Assembly: GCF_002119725.1 (NCBI RefSeq) | Contig: NZ_CP021109.1 | Location: 3,038,001-3,102,000 of the forward strand | Origin: Bordetella genomosp. 9 | GTDB lineage: Bacteria > Pseudomonadota > Gammaproteobacteria > Burkholderiales > Burkholderiaceae_B | Direction: 5' to 3' | Length of the DNA: 64,000 nucleotides | In this document: positions 10,647 through 20,754 of the stretch, piece after piece | How positions within the stretch are numbered: position 1 is the stretch's first letter | Layout: the number at the start of each line of letters is the position of its first letter | The notes under the pieces: model-generated | What the model saw: only the letters and a program-made list of their open reading frames with translations | The model's database searches: none | Told to the model about the DNA's origin: nothing | Program-made: the position numbers and the translations under genes

Positions 10647-11921
10647 TCAGCCGCGCAGCGCCTCGGCGAGTTCGGCCAGCGGTACCTGCCGCTGGCCGCC
10701 ATCGGCTTCGCCGCGCAGCGGCTTGACGCCCGCCGTACCGGCGGCCACTTCGTCGGCGCCAAGAATAACCGCAACTCGGGCGCCGCTGGCATCGGCACGC
10801 TTGAATTGCGACTTAAAGCTCGCCGCGCCGGCGTGGACGATAACGGAAAGTCCGGCATCGCGCAGTTGCTCGCCGACCCGGGCGGCCAGCCGCTGGGCTT
10901 CATCGCCCTGGTGGACGATGTAGACCTCGCATTCGGGCACGGGTTCGGCCGGGACAGTCTGTTCCCAGAGATCCAGCAGACGCTCCATGCCGATGGCGAA
11001 CCCGACCGCGGGCGCCGGCTTTCCGCCGAGCAATTCGATCAGCCCGTCGTAGCGTCCGCCGCCGCATACCGTGCCCTGCGCGCCGAGACGGTCGGTTACC
11101 CACTCGAATACGGTCAGGTTGTAGTAGTCCAGGCCGCGGACCAGACGGGGATTGAGGCGGTAGGCAATGCCTGCGTCGTCCAGCCGGGCCCGCACGCCAT
11201 CGAAGTGGGCGCGCGATTCCTCGCCCAGGAAATCGAACAGGCGCGGCGCGCTGTCCGCCATTGCCTGCATGGCAGGGTTCTTGGTGTCCAGCACGCGCAG
11301 CGGATTGCTGTACATGCGGCGCAGCCCGTCCTCGTCCAGCACGTCGCGATGGCGCTCGAGATGCTCGATCAGCGCGGCGCGGTGGGCGGCGCGTTCGGCA
11401 GGCTGTCCCAGCGAGTTCAGCTCCAGCCGCACGTCGGTCAGGCCGAGGCGCTTCCAGAGCCGCGCCAGCATGACGATGAGTTCGGCATCCACGTCCGGCC
11501 CGGCGAAACCGAGCGCTTCGACGTCGATCTGGTGAAACTGCCGATATCGGCCGCGCTGCGGCCTTTCATGGCGAAACACCGGCCCCATCGAATACACCCG
11601 ATGTGGACGGTCGTAGAGCAGATTGTGCTCGATGCTGGCGCGCACGATGCCCGCGGTTATTTCCGGACGCATGGTGAGCGATTCGCCGTTCAGCGCGTCG
11701 GTGAAGGTGTACATCTCTTTTTCGACGATGTCCGTAACCTCGCCGATGCCGCGCGCGAACAGGCGCGTGTGTTCGAGCACGGGCGTGCGTACGTTGCGAT
11801 AGCCGTATGCATGCAGCCAATCGCGCACGATTTCCTCGAATTGTTCCCAGCGGGCGCCGGCGCCGGGCAGGACATCGTTCATGCCGCGGATGGCGGCGAC
11901 TTTCTGGAAAGCTTGCGTCAT
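10647..11921 (-). CDS. hisS: Histidyl-tRNA synthetase
   Basis: HisS charges tRNA-His. The 424-residue product has the class II motifs: [15 protein letters not shown] at the N-terminus, [11 protein letters not shown], motif 2 around [19 protein letters not shown], the histidine-specific [15 protein letters not shown] and CGGGRYDGL, and motif 3 [14 protein letters not shown]-terminal anticodon-binding domain follows ([13 protein letters not shown] onward). The start at 11921 (MTQAFQK) matches the family; the longer frame to 11993 is not supported. It stands between ispG (49 bases upstream) and the YfgM gene, the conserved ispG-hisS-yfgM-bamB order. Confidence 0.97.
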   Translation of the reverse strand: MTQAFQKVAAIRGMNDVLPGAGARWEQFEEIVRDWLHAYGYRNVRTPVLEHTRLFARGIGEVTDIVEKEMYTFTDALNGESLTMRPEITAGIVRASIEHNLLYDRPHRVYSMGPVFRHERPQRGRYRQFHQIDVEALGFAGPDVDAELIVMLARLWKRLGLTDVRLELNSLGQPAERAAHRAALIEHLERHRDVLDEDGLRRMYSNPLRVLDTKNPAMQAMADSAPRLFDFLGEESRAHFDGVRARLDDAGIAYRLNPRLVRGLDYYNLTVFEWVTDRLGAQGTVCGGGRYDGLIELLGGKPAPAVGFAIGMERLLDLWEQTVPAEPVPECEVYIVHQGDEAQRLAARVGEQLRDAGLSVIVHAGAASFKSQFKRADASGARVAVILGADEVAAGTAGVKPLRGEADGGQRQVPLAELAEALRG

Positions 11922-11970
11922 GTCGTGATGCGCGCCGCGATGCATGCGCGGCGTACGCCGTACCCTTCTT

Positions 11971-13257
11971 CTATTGTGAAACCGGCACGCCATAGCGGCG
12001 TGCGACGTAGTCTTCGACGATGGACTGGAACTCTTCGGCGATATGGTCGCCCTTGAGCGTCACGGTTCTTTCGCCGTCGATGAACACCGGCGCCGCGGGC
12101 ACCTCGCCAGTTCCCGGCAGGCTGATGCCGATATCGGCATGCCGGCTTTCGCCGGGGCCGTTGACCACGCAACCCATGACGGCGACGTTCATCGTTTCGA
12201 CGCCCGGATACCGCGTGCGCCAAACCGGCATCTGGCGGCGCAGATACCCCTGGATGCTATCGGCCAGTTCCTGGAAAACCGTGCTGCTGGTGCGCCCGCA
12301 TCCCGGGCAGGCGACTACCATGGGCGTGAAGGCGCGCAGCCCCATGCTTTGCAGGATTTCCTGGGCCACGACGACTTCGCGCGTCCGATCGCCGCCGGGT
12401 TCCGGCGTGAGCGAGATGCGGATGGTGTCGCCGATGCCTTCCTGCAGCAGGACGGCCAGGGCCGCCGTCGATGCGACGATGCCCTTGCTTCCCATGCCGG
12501 CTTCGGTCAGCCCGAGATGCAGCGGATAGTCGCAGCGGGCTGCGAGGTCGCGATAGACGGCAATGAGGTCCTGCACATGGCTGACCTTGCAGGAAAGAAT
12601 GATCTTGTCGCCTGCCAGACCAAGCTCTTCGGCCCGGCGCGCATTGCTGATGGCGGACACCACCAGGGCGTCGCGCATGACGGCCTGCGCTTCCCAGGGT
12701 TCGGCGCGACGGTTGTTTTCGTCCATCTTGCGCGCCATCAGCTCGTGGTCCAGGCTGCCCCAGTTCACGCCGATGCGTACGGGCTTGTCGTAGCGGCAGG
12801 CGACTTCGATCATCTGGGCGAAGTTGTCGTCACGCTTCTTGCCGCCGCCCATGTTGCCCGGGTTGATGCGGTACTTCGAAAGCGCCTGCGCGCATTCGGG
12901 GAATTGCGTCAACAGCTTGTGGCCGTTGTAGTGAAAGTCGCCCACCAGCGGGACGTCCACGCCCATGCGGTCGAGCTGCTCGCGGATGGCCGGCACTTCG
13001 CGCGCGGCCTCGGGCGTATTGACCGTGATGCGGACCATTTCCGAGCCCGCCTGCGCGAGCTCGCGGACCTGGATGGCGGTGGCGATGGCGTCGGCGGTGT
13101 CCGTATTGGTCATGGATTGCACGACCACGGGCGCGTCGCCGCCGATGGTGACGACCCGCCCGTTCCACTGCACCCGCACGGCGCGCGTAGGATGACGGGC
13201 CGCGGGGCCCACGGGGGGCGGCGCTTGATCCTGGCAGGGCGGTGTCGGTTCTTGCAT
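11971..13257 (-). CDS. ispG: 4-hydroxy-3-methylbut-2-enyl diphosphate synthase (flavodoxin)
   Basis: IspG is the iron-sulfur enzyme converting methylerythritol cyclodiphosphate to HMBPP in the non-mevalonate isoprenoid pathway. The 428-residue product has a TIM-barrel part ([43 protein letters not shown]) and a C-terminal cluster domain. The cluster ligands are visible in [12 protein letters not shown] and GCVVNGPGE. The length is that of the longer proteobacterial form, with an insert between barrel and cluster domain. The start at 13257 (MQEPTPP) leaves a short proline-rich N-terminus before the conserved region. The open frame continues upstream to 13434 inside the rodZ-like gene without homology. 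Confidence 0.95.
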   Translation of the reverse strand: MQEPTPPCQDQAPPPVGPAARHPTRAVRVQWNGRVVTIGGDAPVVVQSMTNTDTADAIATAIQVRELAQAGSEMVRITVNTPEAAREVPAIREQLDRMGVDVPLVGDFHYNGHKLLTQFPECAQALSKYRINPGNMGGGKKRDDNFAQMIEVACRYDKPVRIGVNWGSLDHELMARKMDENNRRAEPWEAQAVMRDALVVSAISNARRAEELGLAGDKIILSCKVSHVQDLIAVYRDLAARCDYPLHLGLTEAGMGSKGIVASTAALAVLLQEGIGDTIRISLTPEPGGDRTREVVVAQEILQSMGLRAFTPMVVACPGCGRTSSTVFQELADSIQGYLRRQMPVWRTRYPGVETMNVAVMGCVVNGPGESRHADIGISLPGTGEVPAAPVFIDGERTVTLKGDHIAEEFQSIVEDYVARRYGVPVSQ

Positions 13258-13316
13258 GGCGAGAGGCGTCGAAGCGCGGTTGGACAAAACGGAAATTCGA
13301 GGCGGCGGGGCAGCCG

Positions 13317-13808
13317 TCAATGCCCGGAATGGGGCAGCAGGCCCGAGATCCAGTGACCGGGCAGCCAGCCTTGCCAGAAGCCGTAAACGGCGGCAGCCAC
13401 GATGACCAGCAGGATCACGAGCCACCAGCCCCACGAGGAGGAACCGCGCTCTTCTTCCGCGGGCAGGGCGCCGCGCGGCGCGTGCAGGCCGCCCTGCGCC
13501 AGCCTTGCGGGCTGCGCCCCGCGCAAATGGGGGTCGAGCGACGCGACGATGGCTTCGGCGTCGGCGCCCAGCAGCCGCGCGTAGCTGCGCACCAGGCCGC
13601 GCAGGGAAATACCCGTGGGAAGGTCTTCCCAGCGTTCTTCTTCCAGCGCGGCGATCTGGCGCGGCGCAAACTTGATGCGGCCGGCCACTTCTTCCAGCGA
13701 CCAGCCCTTGCTGATGCGCAGCGACCGCAGCGCGCCGCCCACCGCCTTTTCACCGGCGGTATCGGAGCCGGTTTGCGTGGCGGCGGGCGTGGCGGGAGTC
13801 TCTGTCAT
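13317..13808 (-). CDS. Short RodZ-like HTH and membrane protein
   Basis: This 163-residue protein has an N-terminal helix-turn-helix of the RodZ (HTH_25) type at about 20-90: [21 protein letters not shown], then [20 protein letters not shown] and [13 protein letters not shown] basic and proline-rich linker leads to one membrane segment near the C-terminus (about 127-150, [19 protein letters not shown]). Only about 15 residues follow. RodZ proteins normally also carry a periplasmic DUF4115 domain, which is missing here. RodZ links MreB to the cell-wall elongation machinery. The gene overlaps rlmN by four bases (ATGA) and precedes ispG, the normal rodZ position. The symbol is withheld because of the missing C-terminal domain. 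Confidence 0.85.
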   Translation of the reverse strand: MTETPATPAATQTGSDTAGEKAVGGALRSLRISKGWSLEEVAGRIKFAPRQIAALEEERWEDLPTGISLRGLVRSYARLLGADAEAIVASLDPHLRGAQPARLAQGGLHAPRGALPAEEERGSSSWGWWLVILLVIVAAAVYGFWQGWLPGHWISGLLPHSGH

Positions 13809-14965
13809 GCGTGCACCTGCTTGATCGGAATGGCCTTGCGCTGCTCGGCGATACGTTCGGTGATCCGGGTGCGGTCGCGCACCTCGCCGGCCAGCTGGCC
13901 GCAGGCGGCGTCGATATCGTCGCCGCGCGTCTTGCGCACGGTGGTGATGACGCCGGCATCCATCAGCCGCTGCGCGAAGATCCGGACACGGGCCGAGGGC
14001 GAGCGCTTCAGGCCGGATTGCGGGAAGGGATTGAACGGGATCAGGTTGATCTTGCACCGCACCTGGCGGGCGATGCCGACCAATTCCCGTGCATGTTCGT
14101 CGGAGTCGTTGACGCCGTCGAGCATGACGTATTCGAAAGTAATGAAGTCGCGGGGCGCGTACGCCAGGTAGCGATTGCAGGCCGCCAGCAGCTCGGCCAG
14201 CGGATACTTGCGGTTCAGCGGGACCAGGTGATCGCGTAAGGCGTCATTGGGCGCGTGCAGCGACACGGCCAGCGCCACGGGGCAATCCTGCGACAGGCGA
14301 TCCATCATGGGCACGACGCCCGAGGTGGATACCGTGACGCGCCGGCGGGACAGCCCATAGGCATTGTCGTCCAGCATCAGCCGCAGCGACGTCAGCACCT
14401 GGTCGTAATTGAGCAGGGGCTCGCCCATGCCCATCATCACCACGTTGCTGACCACGCGGCTGTCCGGCTGCGCGCCGGCCTTTGCGGACGGCAGGCGGGC
14501 GCTGGCGAGATCGCCTTCGAGCACTTTGCGGGCCCACCACAGCTGCCCGATGATTTCGCTGGCGTGCAGATTGCGGTTGAAGCCTTGATGGCCGGTGGAG
14601 CAGAAACGGCAGGCCACGGTGCAGCCCGCCTGGCTGGAGATGCAAAGGGTGCCGCGGTCGTCTTCCGGGATGAAGACGGTTTCTATGGCGTTGCCCTGCC
14701 CCACGTCGAACAGCCACTTGCGCGTGCCGTCGGCGGATTTCTGCTCGGTGACCACGGGCAGCGCGCGGATTTCGCACTGGCCCGCCAATTGCGCGCGGAA
14801 ATCCCGCGCGAGGTCCGTCATGGCGTCGAACGTGTCGGCGCCGCGCTGGTGGACCCAGCGCTGCAGTTGCCGGGCGCGGAAAGGCTTGCCGCCCCAGCGC
14901 TGCACCAGCGCGGTCAGCTCGGAACCGTCCAGGCCCAGCAGATTGACACGTTCGTCGGAATTCAT
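13805..14965 (-). CDS. rlmN: Dual-specificity rRNA/tRNA methyltransferase RlmN
   Basis: RlmN is a radical-SAM enzyme that adds a methyl group to C2 of adenine 2503 in 23S rRNA and of adenine 37 in some tRNAs. The 386-residue product has the radical-SAM cluster motif [11 protein letters not shown] (CxxxCxxC). Other signatures are [43 protein letters not shown] and the conserved late region [14 protein letters not shown], which holds the catalytic cysteine. It lies 21 bases behind ndk and overlaps the RodZ-like gene by four bases. A pilF/pilW gene often lies between rlmN and rodZ in related bacteria; here there is none. Confidence 0.97.
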   Translation of the reverse strand: MNSDERVNLLGLDGSELTALVQRWGGKPFRARQLQRWVHQRGADTFDAMTDLARDFRAQLAGQCEIRALPVVTEQKSADGTRKWLFDVGQGNAIETVFIPEDDRGTLCISSQAGCTVACRFCSTGHQGFNRNLHASEIIGQLWWARKVLEGDLASARLPSAKAGAQPDSRVVSNVVMMGMGEPLLNYDQVLTSLRLMLDDNAYGLSRRRVTVSTSGVVPMMDRLSQDCPVALAVSLHAPNDALRDHLVPLNRKYPLAELLAACNRYLAYAPRDFITFEYVMLDGVNDSDEHARELVGIARQVRCKINLIPFNPFPQSGLKRSPSARVRIFAQRLMDAGVITTVRKTRGDDIDAACGQLAGEVRDRTRITERIAEQRKAIPIKQVHA

Positions 14966-14986
14966 GAGGCTCGCGCGGCGCTGCGA

Positions 14987-15412
14987 TCAGCGGCTGTGGA
15001 TGTTGATTTCGGGGAAGAAGAAGGCCACTTCCACCGCGGCGGTTTCAGGAGCGTCCGAACCGTGCACGGCATTGGCGTCGATGCTGTCGGCAAAGTCGGC
15101 GCGGATGGTGCCGGGAGCTGCCTTCTTCGGGTCGGTGGCGCCCATCAGGTCGCGGTTCTTCTGGATGGCGTTTTCGCCTTCCAGCACCTGCACGAACACC
15201 GGGCCGGAAACCATGAAATCGACCAGATCCTTGAAGAAGGGGCGATCCTTATGGACGGCGTAGAAACGCTCGGCGTCGGCGCGCGACAATTGCAGCATGC
15301 GCGCGGCAATCACCTTCAGGCCGGCCTGCTCGAAACGGGCCACGATCTGGCCGATAACATTCTTTGCCACGGCGTCGGGCTTGATGATCGAGAGGGTGCG
15401 TTCGATGGGCAT
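14987..15412 (-). CDS. ndk: Nucleoside diphosphate kinase
   Basis: Ndk moves the terminal phosphate of ATP to other nucleoside diphosphates by a phospho-histidine intermediate. The 141-residue protein starts [18 protein letters not shown] and carries the active-site signature NAVHGSDA with the phosphorylated His at about 117. The length is normal. The start at 15412 has GGAG about six bases upstream. An extended -10 promoter lies at 15463-15468. It heads the minus-strand ndk-rlmN-rodZ-ispG series and diverges from valS. Confidence 0.98.
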   Translation of the reverse strand: MPIERTLSIIKPDAVAKNVIGQIVARFEQAGLKVIAARMLQLSRADAERFYAVHKDRPFFKDLVDFMVSGPVFVQVLEGENAIQKNRDLMGATDPKKAAPGTIRADFADSIDANAVHGSDAPETAAVEVAFFFPEINIHSR

Positions 15413-15462
15413 GAAAACTCCAATAAAAACAGGGACTTCTACTAGGTTTACAGTAACCGGAC

Positions 15463-15471
15463 ATTCTAGCA
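15463..15471 (-). promoter_or_regulatory. Extended -10 promoter of ndk
   Basis: Minus-strand TGCTAGAAT is an extended -10 element (TG-n-TAGAAT) about 50 bases upstream of the ndk start. No good -35 is seen at the usual distance, as expected for an extended -10 promoter. The same nonamer occurs upstream of rpsP. Confidence 0.55.
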
Positions 15472-15574
15472 CGCCGCGATTGGCGTCTACATCTTAAAAT
15501 TGCGGGTTTCCCCGGCGTAACCGCCCGGGGCCGCAGGGCCGCCTCCGGCGCCCGCAATCAGCTGGAATCGCGCA

Positions 15575-18457
15575 ATGAACAAAGCCGCACCCCAAAACGA
15601 ACCGCAGGAACTATCCAAGAGCTTCGAACCCGCCGAAATCGAGGCGCGCTGGTACGCCGAATGGGACCGGCGCGGCTATTTCAAGGCGGGCCGGCACGTG
15701 GAAGGCGGCGCGTCCTCGGGCAACTACACCATCCAGTTTCCCCCGCCCAATGTGACTGGGACATTGCACATGGGCCATGCGTTCAACCAGACCATCATGG
15801 ATGGGCTGGCCCGCTACCACCGAATGTCGGGGGACGATACGGTGCTGATTCCGGGGACCGATCACGCCGGCATCGCCACGCAGATCGTCGTCCAGCGGCA
15901 GCTCGACGCCCAGCAGATTTCGCGCCACGACCTGGGGCGCGAAAAGTTCGTCGAAAAAGTCTGGGAATGGAAGCAGCAGTCGGGCAATACGATTACCGGC
16001 CAGGTCCGCCGGCTCGGCTCCTCGGCGGACTGGACGCGCGAGTACTTCACCATGGACGAGCGCATGTCGCGCGGCGTGGTGGAAACCTTCGTGCGGCTGT
16101 ACCGCGAAGGCCTGATCTATCGCGGCAAGCGGCTGGTCAATTGGGACCCCAAGCTGCTCACCGCCGTGTCGGACCTGGAGGTCCAGTCCGAGGAAACGGA
16201 CGGCTTCATGTGGCATATCGAGTACCCCTTCGTGGACGGACCGCAGACCATCGTGGACCGGGAAGGCAACACGGTGACGCTGCGCGGCATGACCATCGCC
16301 ACAACCCGCCCGGAAACCATGCTGGCCGACGGCGCCCTGTGCGTGCACCCGGATGACGCGCGCTACAAGCATCTGGTGGGCAAGTACGTCGAGCTGCCGC
16401 TGTGCGACCGGAACATCCCGATCATCGCGGACGACTTCGTGGATCCGGACTTCGGCACGGGTTGCGTCAAGATCACCGGCGCGCACGATTTCAACGACTA
16501 TGCCTGCGCGTTGCGGCACAACCTGCCGATGATCGTGATCTTCACGCCGGACGCGCACATCAACGAAAACGGCCCCGCCGCCTTCCGCGGCATGGAGCGC
16601 TACGAGGCGCGCAAGGCGGTGGTGCAGGCCCTGGAAGACCAGGGATACCTGGTGCGCGTGGAACCGCACAAGATGATGCAGCCCAAGGGCGACCGCACCG
16701 GTGTCGTGCTGGAACCCATGCTCACCGACCAGTGGTTCGTCGCGATGAGCAAGCCGGCGCCCGAAGGGACGCTGCATCCCGGCAAGAGCATCACCCAGGT
16801 GGCGCTCGAAGTCGTCGCCGACGGCCGCATCACTTTCCATCCCGAGAACTGGACCGCGGTCTACAACCAGTGGCTGGACAACATCCAGGACTGGTGCATT
16901 TCGCGCCAGCTGTGGTGGGGCCACCAGATTCCGGCATGGTATGCGCCGGACGGGCAGATCTTCGTGGCGCATGATGAAGCCGAAGCCATTGCACAGGCGC
17001 GTGCGGCAGGTGTGGAAGGTCCGCTGACCCGGGACCCGGACGTCCTGGACACCTGGTTCTCGTCGGCGCTCGTGCCGTTCACCACCCTTGGCTGGCCGGA
17101 AGAGACGCCGGATTTGTCGCGCTATCTGCCGTCCAGCGTGCTGGTCACCGGTTTCGACATCATTTTCTTCTGGGTCGCGCGCATGGTGATGATGACCACG
17201 CACTTGACCGGACAGATTCCGTTCCGGCACGTCTACGTGCACGGCCTGATCCGCGACGCCGACGGCCAGAAGATGAGCAAGTCCAAGGGCAACACCCTGG
17301 ACCCGGTCGATCTGATCGACGGCGTCGACCTGGAAACGCTGGTGGCCAAGCGTACCTATGGCCTGATGAATCCGAAGCAGGCGGGGGCGATCGAGAAGGC
17401 CACGCGCAAACAGTATCCGGACGGCATTCCGGCCTTCGGCGCGGACGCGCTGCGCTTCACGATGGCGGCTTACGCCACGCTGGGGCGCAACATTAACTTC
17501 GACCTGAAGCGGTGCGAGGGCTATCGCAACTTCTGCAACAAGCTCTGGAACGCCACGCGTTTCGTGCTGATGAACACCGAGGGCCATGACGTCGGCACCG
17601 CGGCGAACCAGCAGCTGAGCTTCGTCGACCGCTGGATCATCAGCCAGCTGCAGGAGCTCGAAGCGGAAGTGGCGCGCGGTTTCGCGGACTACCGCTTCGA
17701 CAATATCGCCAACGCGCTGTACCGCTTCATCTGGGACGAGTATTGCGACTGGTATGTCGAGCTGGCGAAGGTGCAGCTGCAGACTGGCACGCCCGCGCAG
17801 CAGGCCGGCACGCGAGCGACCCTGATCCGGGTGCTCGAAGCCGTGTTGCGCCTGGCGCATCCAATCATCCCGTTCATCACCGAAGAGCTGTGGCAGAAGG
17901 TGTCCGTGGTCGCCGGCAAGCGCGAGCCGGGCAAAGCGGACAGCGTCAGCGTGCAGCCCTACCCGCGGCCGAATCCTCAGGTCATCGACCGCGAAGCGGA
18001 GGCCGCCGTGGCCGAGCTGAAGGCGCAGGTGGAAGCAGTGCGCGCGCTGCGGGGCGAGATGAATCTATCGCCGGCCCAGAAGGTGCCGCTGATCGCCCAA
18101 GGGCCGGCGGCGCTGCTTGAGCGCAATGGCCCCTACCTGGCTGCGCTGGCCCGGCTGACGACCGTCGATGTGGTACAGACGCTGCCCGACATGGGCGCGC
18201 CCGTGCAGGTGGTCGGCGACGCGCGTCTGATGCTGCACGTCGAGATCGACGTCGAAGCCGAGCTTGCTCGACTGGACAAGGAGATCGCCCGCCTGGAAGG
18301 CGAAATCGCCAAGGCCAACGGCAAATTGTCTAACGCCAGCTTTGTGCAGCGCGCCCCTGCCGCGGTGGTCGAGCAGGAAAAAGCCCGTCTGGCGCAGTTC
18401 GGTGAGACGCTGGTCAAGGTTCGCGAGCAGCGGTCCAGATTGGCGGCCCGAGGCTGA
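15575..18457 (+). CDS. valS: Valyl-tRNA synthetase
   Basis: ValS charges tRNA-Val and edits misactivated threonine. The 960-residue product has the class I signatures: [15 protein letters not shown] (HMGH form of HIGH) at about 55, the editing domain ([20 protein letters not shown]), and KMSKSKGN near 570. An anticodon-binding domain follows, and a C-terminal coiled coil at about 890-960 ([23 protein letters not shown]). It diverges from ndk across a 160-base spacer. It converges on trmD, with only 42 bases between the stops. Confidence 0.98.
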   Translation: MNKAAPQNEPQELSKSFEPAEIEARWYAEWDRRGYFKAGRHVEGGASSGNYTIQFPPPNVTGTLHMGHAFNQTIMDGLARYHRMSGDDTVLIPGTDHAGIATQIVVQRQLDAQQISRHDLGREKFVEKVWEWKQQSGNTITGQVRRLGSSADWTREYFTMDERMSRGVVETFVRLYREGLIYRGKRLVNWDPKLLTAVSDLEVQSEETDGFMWHIEYPFVDGPQTIVDREGNTVTLRGMTIATTRPETMLADGALCVHPDDARYKHLVGKYVELPLCDRNIPIIADDFVDPDFGTGCVKITGAHDFNDYACALRHNLPMIVIFTPDAHINENGPAAFRGMERYEARKAVVQALEDQGYLVRVEPHKMMQPKGDRTGVVLEPMLTDQWFVAMSKPAPEGTLHPGKSITQVALEVVADGRITFHPENWTAVYNQWLDNIQDWCISRQLWWGHQIPAWYAPDGQIFVAHDEAEAIAQARAAGVEGPLTRDPDVLDTWFSSALVPFTTLGWPEETPDLSRYLPSSVLVTGFDIIFFWVARMVMMTTHLTGQIPFRHVYVHGLIRDADGQKMSKSKGNTLDPVDLIDGVDLETLVAKRTYGLMNPKQAGAIEKATRKQYPDGIPAFGADALRFTMAAYATLGRNINFDLKRCEGYRNFCNKLWNATRFVLMNTEGHDVGTAANQQLSFVDRWIISQLQELEAEVARGFADYRFDNIANALYRFIWDEYCDWYVELAKVQLQTGTPAQQAGTRATLIRVLEAVLRLAHPIIPFITEELWQKVSVVAGKREPGKADSVSVQPYPRPNPQVIDREAEAAVAELKAQVEAVRALRGEMNLSPAQKVPLIAQGPAALLERNGPYLAALARLTTVDVVQTLPDMGAPVQVVGDARLMLHVEIDVEAELARLDKEIARLEGEIAKANGKLSNASFVQRAPAAVVEQEKARLAQFGETLVKVREQRSRLAARG

Positions 18458-18499
18458 TCGCTTGGGATGGCCGGCGGCCGCCAGGCTGCCGGCGTCCGC

Positions 18500-19255
18500 T
18501 CAGTGGAGGTCTTGCAAGGACCGCAGGAAACGCTCGTCTTCGGCGGTCAGCCACCCTTGTTCCCGCGCGCGCTCGATAAGGTCCGGACGCCGGGCGGCCG
18601 TCAGCCGCAGGGATTGCTCCCGGCGCCAACGCGCAATGCGCGCATGATGGCCCGATAGCAGCGGCGCCGGCACGGCTTCGCCCGCGTAGACTTCCGGCCG
18701 GGTGTAGTGCGGGCTGTCCAGCAGGCCGGAAAGGGCGGGATTGAAGGAGTCCTGTATGGCGGACTCGTCATCGTTCAGCACGCCCGGCAACAGGCGGACG
18801 ACCGCGTCGATGATCGCCATGGCGGCCAGCTCCCCGCCGGAGAGCACGAAGTCCCCCAATGAAATTTCGTCCGTGACATGGCGATCGATGAAGCGCTGGT
18901 CCACACCCTCGTAGCGCCCGCAAATCAGAATGGCGCCGGCCCCGCCGGCCATGGATTGGGCCAACGGTTGATCGAAGCGCCGGCCGGTGGGAGACAGCAG
19001 CACCACGGGCGCCGGCTCGGCCCGCGCCACCTGAGCCGCCTGCACGGCATCGGCCAATGGGGCAGCCATCATGACCATGCCCGGGCCGCCGCCATACGGG
19101 CGATCGTCCACGGTGCGATGCACGTCATGCGTAAAGTCGCGAGGATTCCAGGCATGGAGGGCCCAGCGGCCCTGGGTATGGGCGCGTCCGGTCACGCCAA
19201 GGTCCCTGACGATCCCGAACATCTCGGGGAACAGGGTCACGACGTCGAAACGCAT
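18500..19255 (-). CDS. trmD: tRNA (guanine-37-N1)-methyltransferase TrmD
   Basis: TrmD methylates G37 next to the anticodon and prevents frameshifting. The 251-residue product starts [13 protein letters not shown]. It shows the SPOUT-class trefoil-knot fold: [26 protein letters not shown]-like residues ([12 protein letters not shown]), and [17 protein letters not shown]. The SAM and tRNA residues [10 protein letters not shown] and HYTRPEVY are present. Its start overlaps the rimM stop by one base (TGATG), so the two are translationally coupled. The usual rpsP-rimM-trmD-rplS operon is cut short: rplS is not behind trmD. Confidence 0.97.
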   Translation of the reverse strand: MRFDVVTLFPEMFGIVRDLGVTGRAHTQGRWALHAWNPRDFTHDVHRTVDDRPYGGGPGMVMMAAPLADAVQAAQVARAEPAPVVLLSPTGRRFDQPLAQSMAGGAGAILICGRYEGVDQRFIDRHVTDEISLGDFVLSGGELAAMAIIDAVVRLLPGVLNDDESAIQDSFNPALSGLLDSPHYTRPEVYAGEAVPAPLLSGHHARIARWRREQSLRLTAARRPDLIERAREQGWLTAEDERFLRSLQDLH

Positions 19256-19902
19256 CAGAAATCCAGCGGCCAGTCGCTGTCGATGCGGCGGCCGGCCAAA
19301 TCAACCGCGCGGATGTGCGCCTGCACGAAGGGCACCAGGACCTCTACCGGGCGACCCTTGGCGTCCAGAACCGGCTCGGCTGGCGCGTCCGGGGCTGCCT
19401 GGCGTTGACGCAGGACTTTCAACACGGCATGTGCCCCGTTGTCGAGCACCTCGTCCACGACACCCAGCAAAGCCGGCTCGGCAACGTCCTGTCCATAAAC
19501 GGCGCAGCCGATCAGGTCGACCCAGTAGTATTCGTCCTCTTCGGGCGCGGGGAATACGCTGCGGGACATGCTGACCCCCATGCCGCGCAGCGCGTCTGCC
19601 TGGTCGCGGTCGTCGATGCCGGCCAACTGGGCAACGATATGCGCGCCGTGCCGACGCGCGGCCTTGACGGCATAGGACTGCGGCGGATGCGGCTTGGCGA
19701 TCGCCCCAGGCGCAGCGGCGCGCGTCAGCCACCACGTGCGCGCGGGCGCGGGCACGGAAGCGGAGACGACGGACAACAGCACGTCGGCGTCGGCCGAATG
19801 CGGCTGGATCTTGATCCAGCCTTTGACGCCATAGGCGGAGGCGACCCGACCCAGTTCGACCAGGTCATCGGGCGCCAGGGCTGGCGAGGCGGCGTGGCTC
19901 AT
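19255..19902 (-). CDS. rimM: Ribosome maturation factor RimM
   Basis: RimM binds S19 and helps mature the 30S subunit head. The 215-residue product starts [18 protein letters not shown]. It has the RimM N-terminal barrel ([18 protein letters not shown]) and a C-terminal PRC-barrel ([26 protein letters not shown]-like, [14 protein letters not shown]). It is somewhat longer than E. coli RimM owing to inserts at about 55-75 and 145-165. The start at 19902 is preferred over 19938 because it places the barrel normally. The spacer to rpsP is 177 bases, longer than usual in this operon. Confidence 0.95.
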   Translation of the reverse strand: MSHAASPALAPDDLVELGRVASAYGVKGWIKIQPHSADADVLLSVVSASVPAPARTWWLTRAAAPGAIAKPHPPQSYAVKAARRHGAHIVAQLAGIDDRDQADALRGMGVSMSRSVFPAPEEDEYYWVDLIGCAVYGQDVAEPALLGVVDEVLDNGAHAVLKVLRQRQAAPDAPAEPVLDAKGRPVEVLVPFVQAHIRAVDLAGRRIDSDWPLDF

Positions 19903-20079
19903 GGCGCGGGACGGATCATGAAAACCCGGCATTAACAATGACGGCCCGCTCCAACTCGGGAACGGCCGCGGCGGGCGCCATCAACCAGTGCGAACACCGA
20001 GGCAACCGCCAACGAGACCGGGCGCAGTCTGCCGCGGATCGGCCTTGCGCCGACAGCGGCGGGCAGGATACCGGCTCGG

Positions 20080-20340
20080 TCAGGCCGAGGCGGACACTTT
20101 GGCCGAATAGTCCTTGACCAGGCGCGCCACGGCGGGCGACAGCTGAGCGCCGTTGCTCGTCCAGTACTGCACGCGGTCCAGGGCGATGCGCAGGTTTTCG
20201 GTACCTTCGCCGCCGACCGGGTTGTAGAAGCCGACGCGCTCGATGAAGCGGCCGTCACGACGATTGCGCGAATCCGTGGCAACCAGGTTGTAGAACGGAC
20301 GCTTTTTCGAGCCGCCACGGGCCAGACGAATCACCACCAT
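20080..20340 (-). CDS. rpsP: 30S ribosomal protein S16
   Basis: S16 is a primary assembly protein of the 30S body. The 86-residue product has the full family signature ([36 protein letters not shown]). The ribosome site AAGGGA lies about seven bases before the ATG. A promoter with -35 TTGCCG and extended -10 TGCTAGAAT precedes it. It heads rpsP-rimM-trmD. Confidence 0.99.
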   Translation of the reverse strand: MVVIRLARGGSKKRPFYNLVATDSRNRRDGRFIERVGFYNPVGGEGTENLRIALDRVQYWTSNGAQLSPAVARLVKDYSAKVSASA

Positions 20341-20375
20341 AGGTAATCCCTTGAATTAGTTGTGAAAAACAGTAG

Positions 20376-20405
20376 ATTCTAGCATCGATACGGCCATAGC
20401 GGCAA
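20376..20405 (-). promoter_or_regulatory. Sigma-70-type promoter of rpsP
   Basis: On the minus strand, -35 TTGCCG (20400-20405) and -10 TAGAAT (20376-20381) stand 18 bases apart, with the -10 extended by TGC. The start of transcription would be about 30 bases before the rpsP ATG. Confidence 0.65.
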
Positions 20406-20463
20406 ATCGATGCGGCTTTGAATCCCGGATGTGGCGCGAGCGCCGCGCCGCGGGGTTTGGACC

Positions 20464-20754
20464 TCAGCGCCGGCGCAGGTAATGGATACCGCGCCCGCCT
20501 TCTTCCTTCTGAAGCACCAGGGCGTTGCCGGTCTGGCGGCAAAAGGCCTGGAAATCCCGAATGGCGTTGCGGTCCGTGGTGAGCACCTTCAGGACCTGCC
20601 CGCTTTCCAGCTGCGCCAATGCCTTCTTGGCGCGCAGGATCGGCAGTGGACATGCCAGGCCCGTCGCGTCGATTTCCATGTCGGCAGCCGGCGCCCCCTC
20701 GGCGCCGGACTGGTTTTCGGGCGTTTGCGTGCCGCCCCGGTCGGTGTCGCTCAT
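20464..20754 (-). CDS. TusA-family sulfur carrier protein
   Basis: This 96-residue protein has an acidic, Gly/Gln-rich N-terminus of about 25 residues and then a TusA/SirA fold: MEIDATGLACPLPILRAKKAL with the CPxP motif whose Cys carries persulfide sulfur. VLKVLTTDRNAIRDFQAFC and a conserved C-terminal strand follow. TusA proteins pass sulfur to tRNA thiolation or other sulfur pathways; which one is served here cannot be told. The start overlaps the alaS stop by one base (TGATG), so it is coupled to alaS. The alaS-tusA pairing recurs in betaproteobacteria. Confidence 0.9.
   Translation of the reverse strand: MSDTDRGGTQTPENQSGAEGAPAADMEIDATGLACPLPILRAKKALAQLESGQVLKVLTTDRNAIRDFQAFCRQTGNALVLQKEEGGRGIHYLRRR

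Noticed and set aside
15611-17860. A 749-codon frame antisense to valS
   Set aside because: It is a shadow frame; ValS has all class I synthetase motifs.
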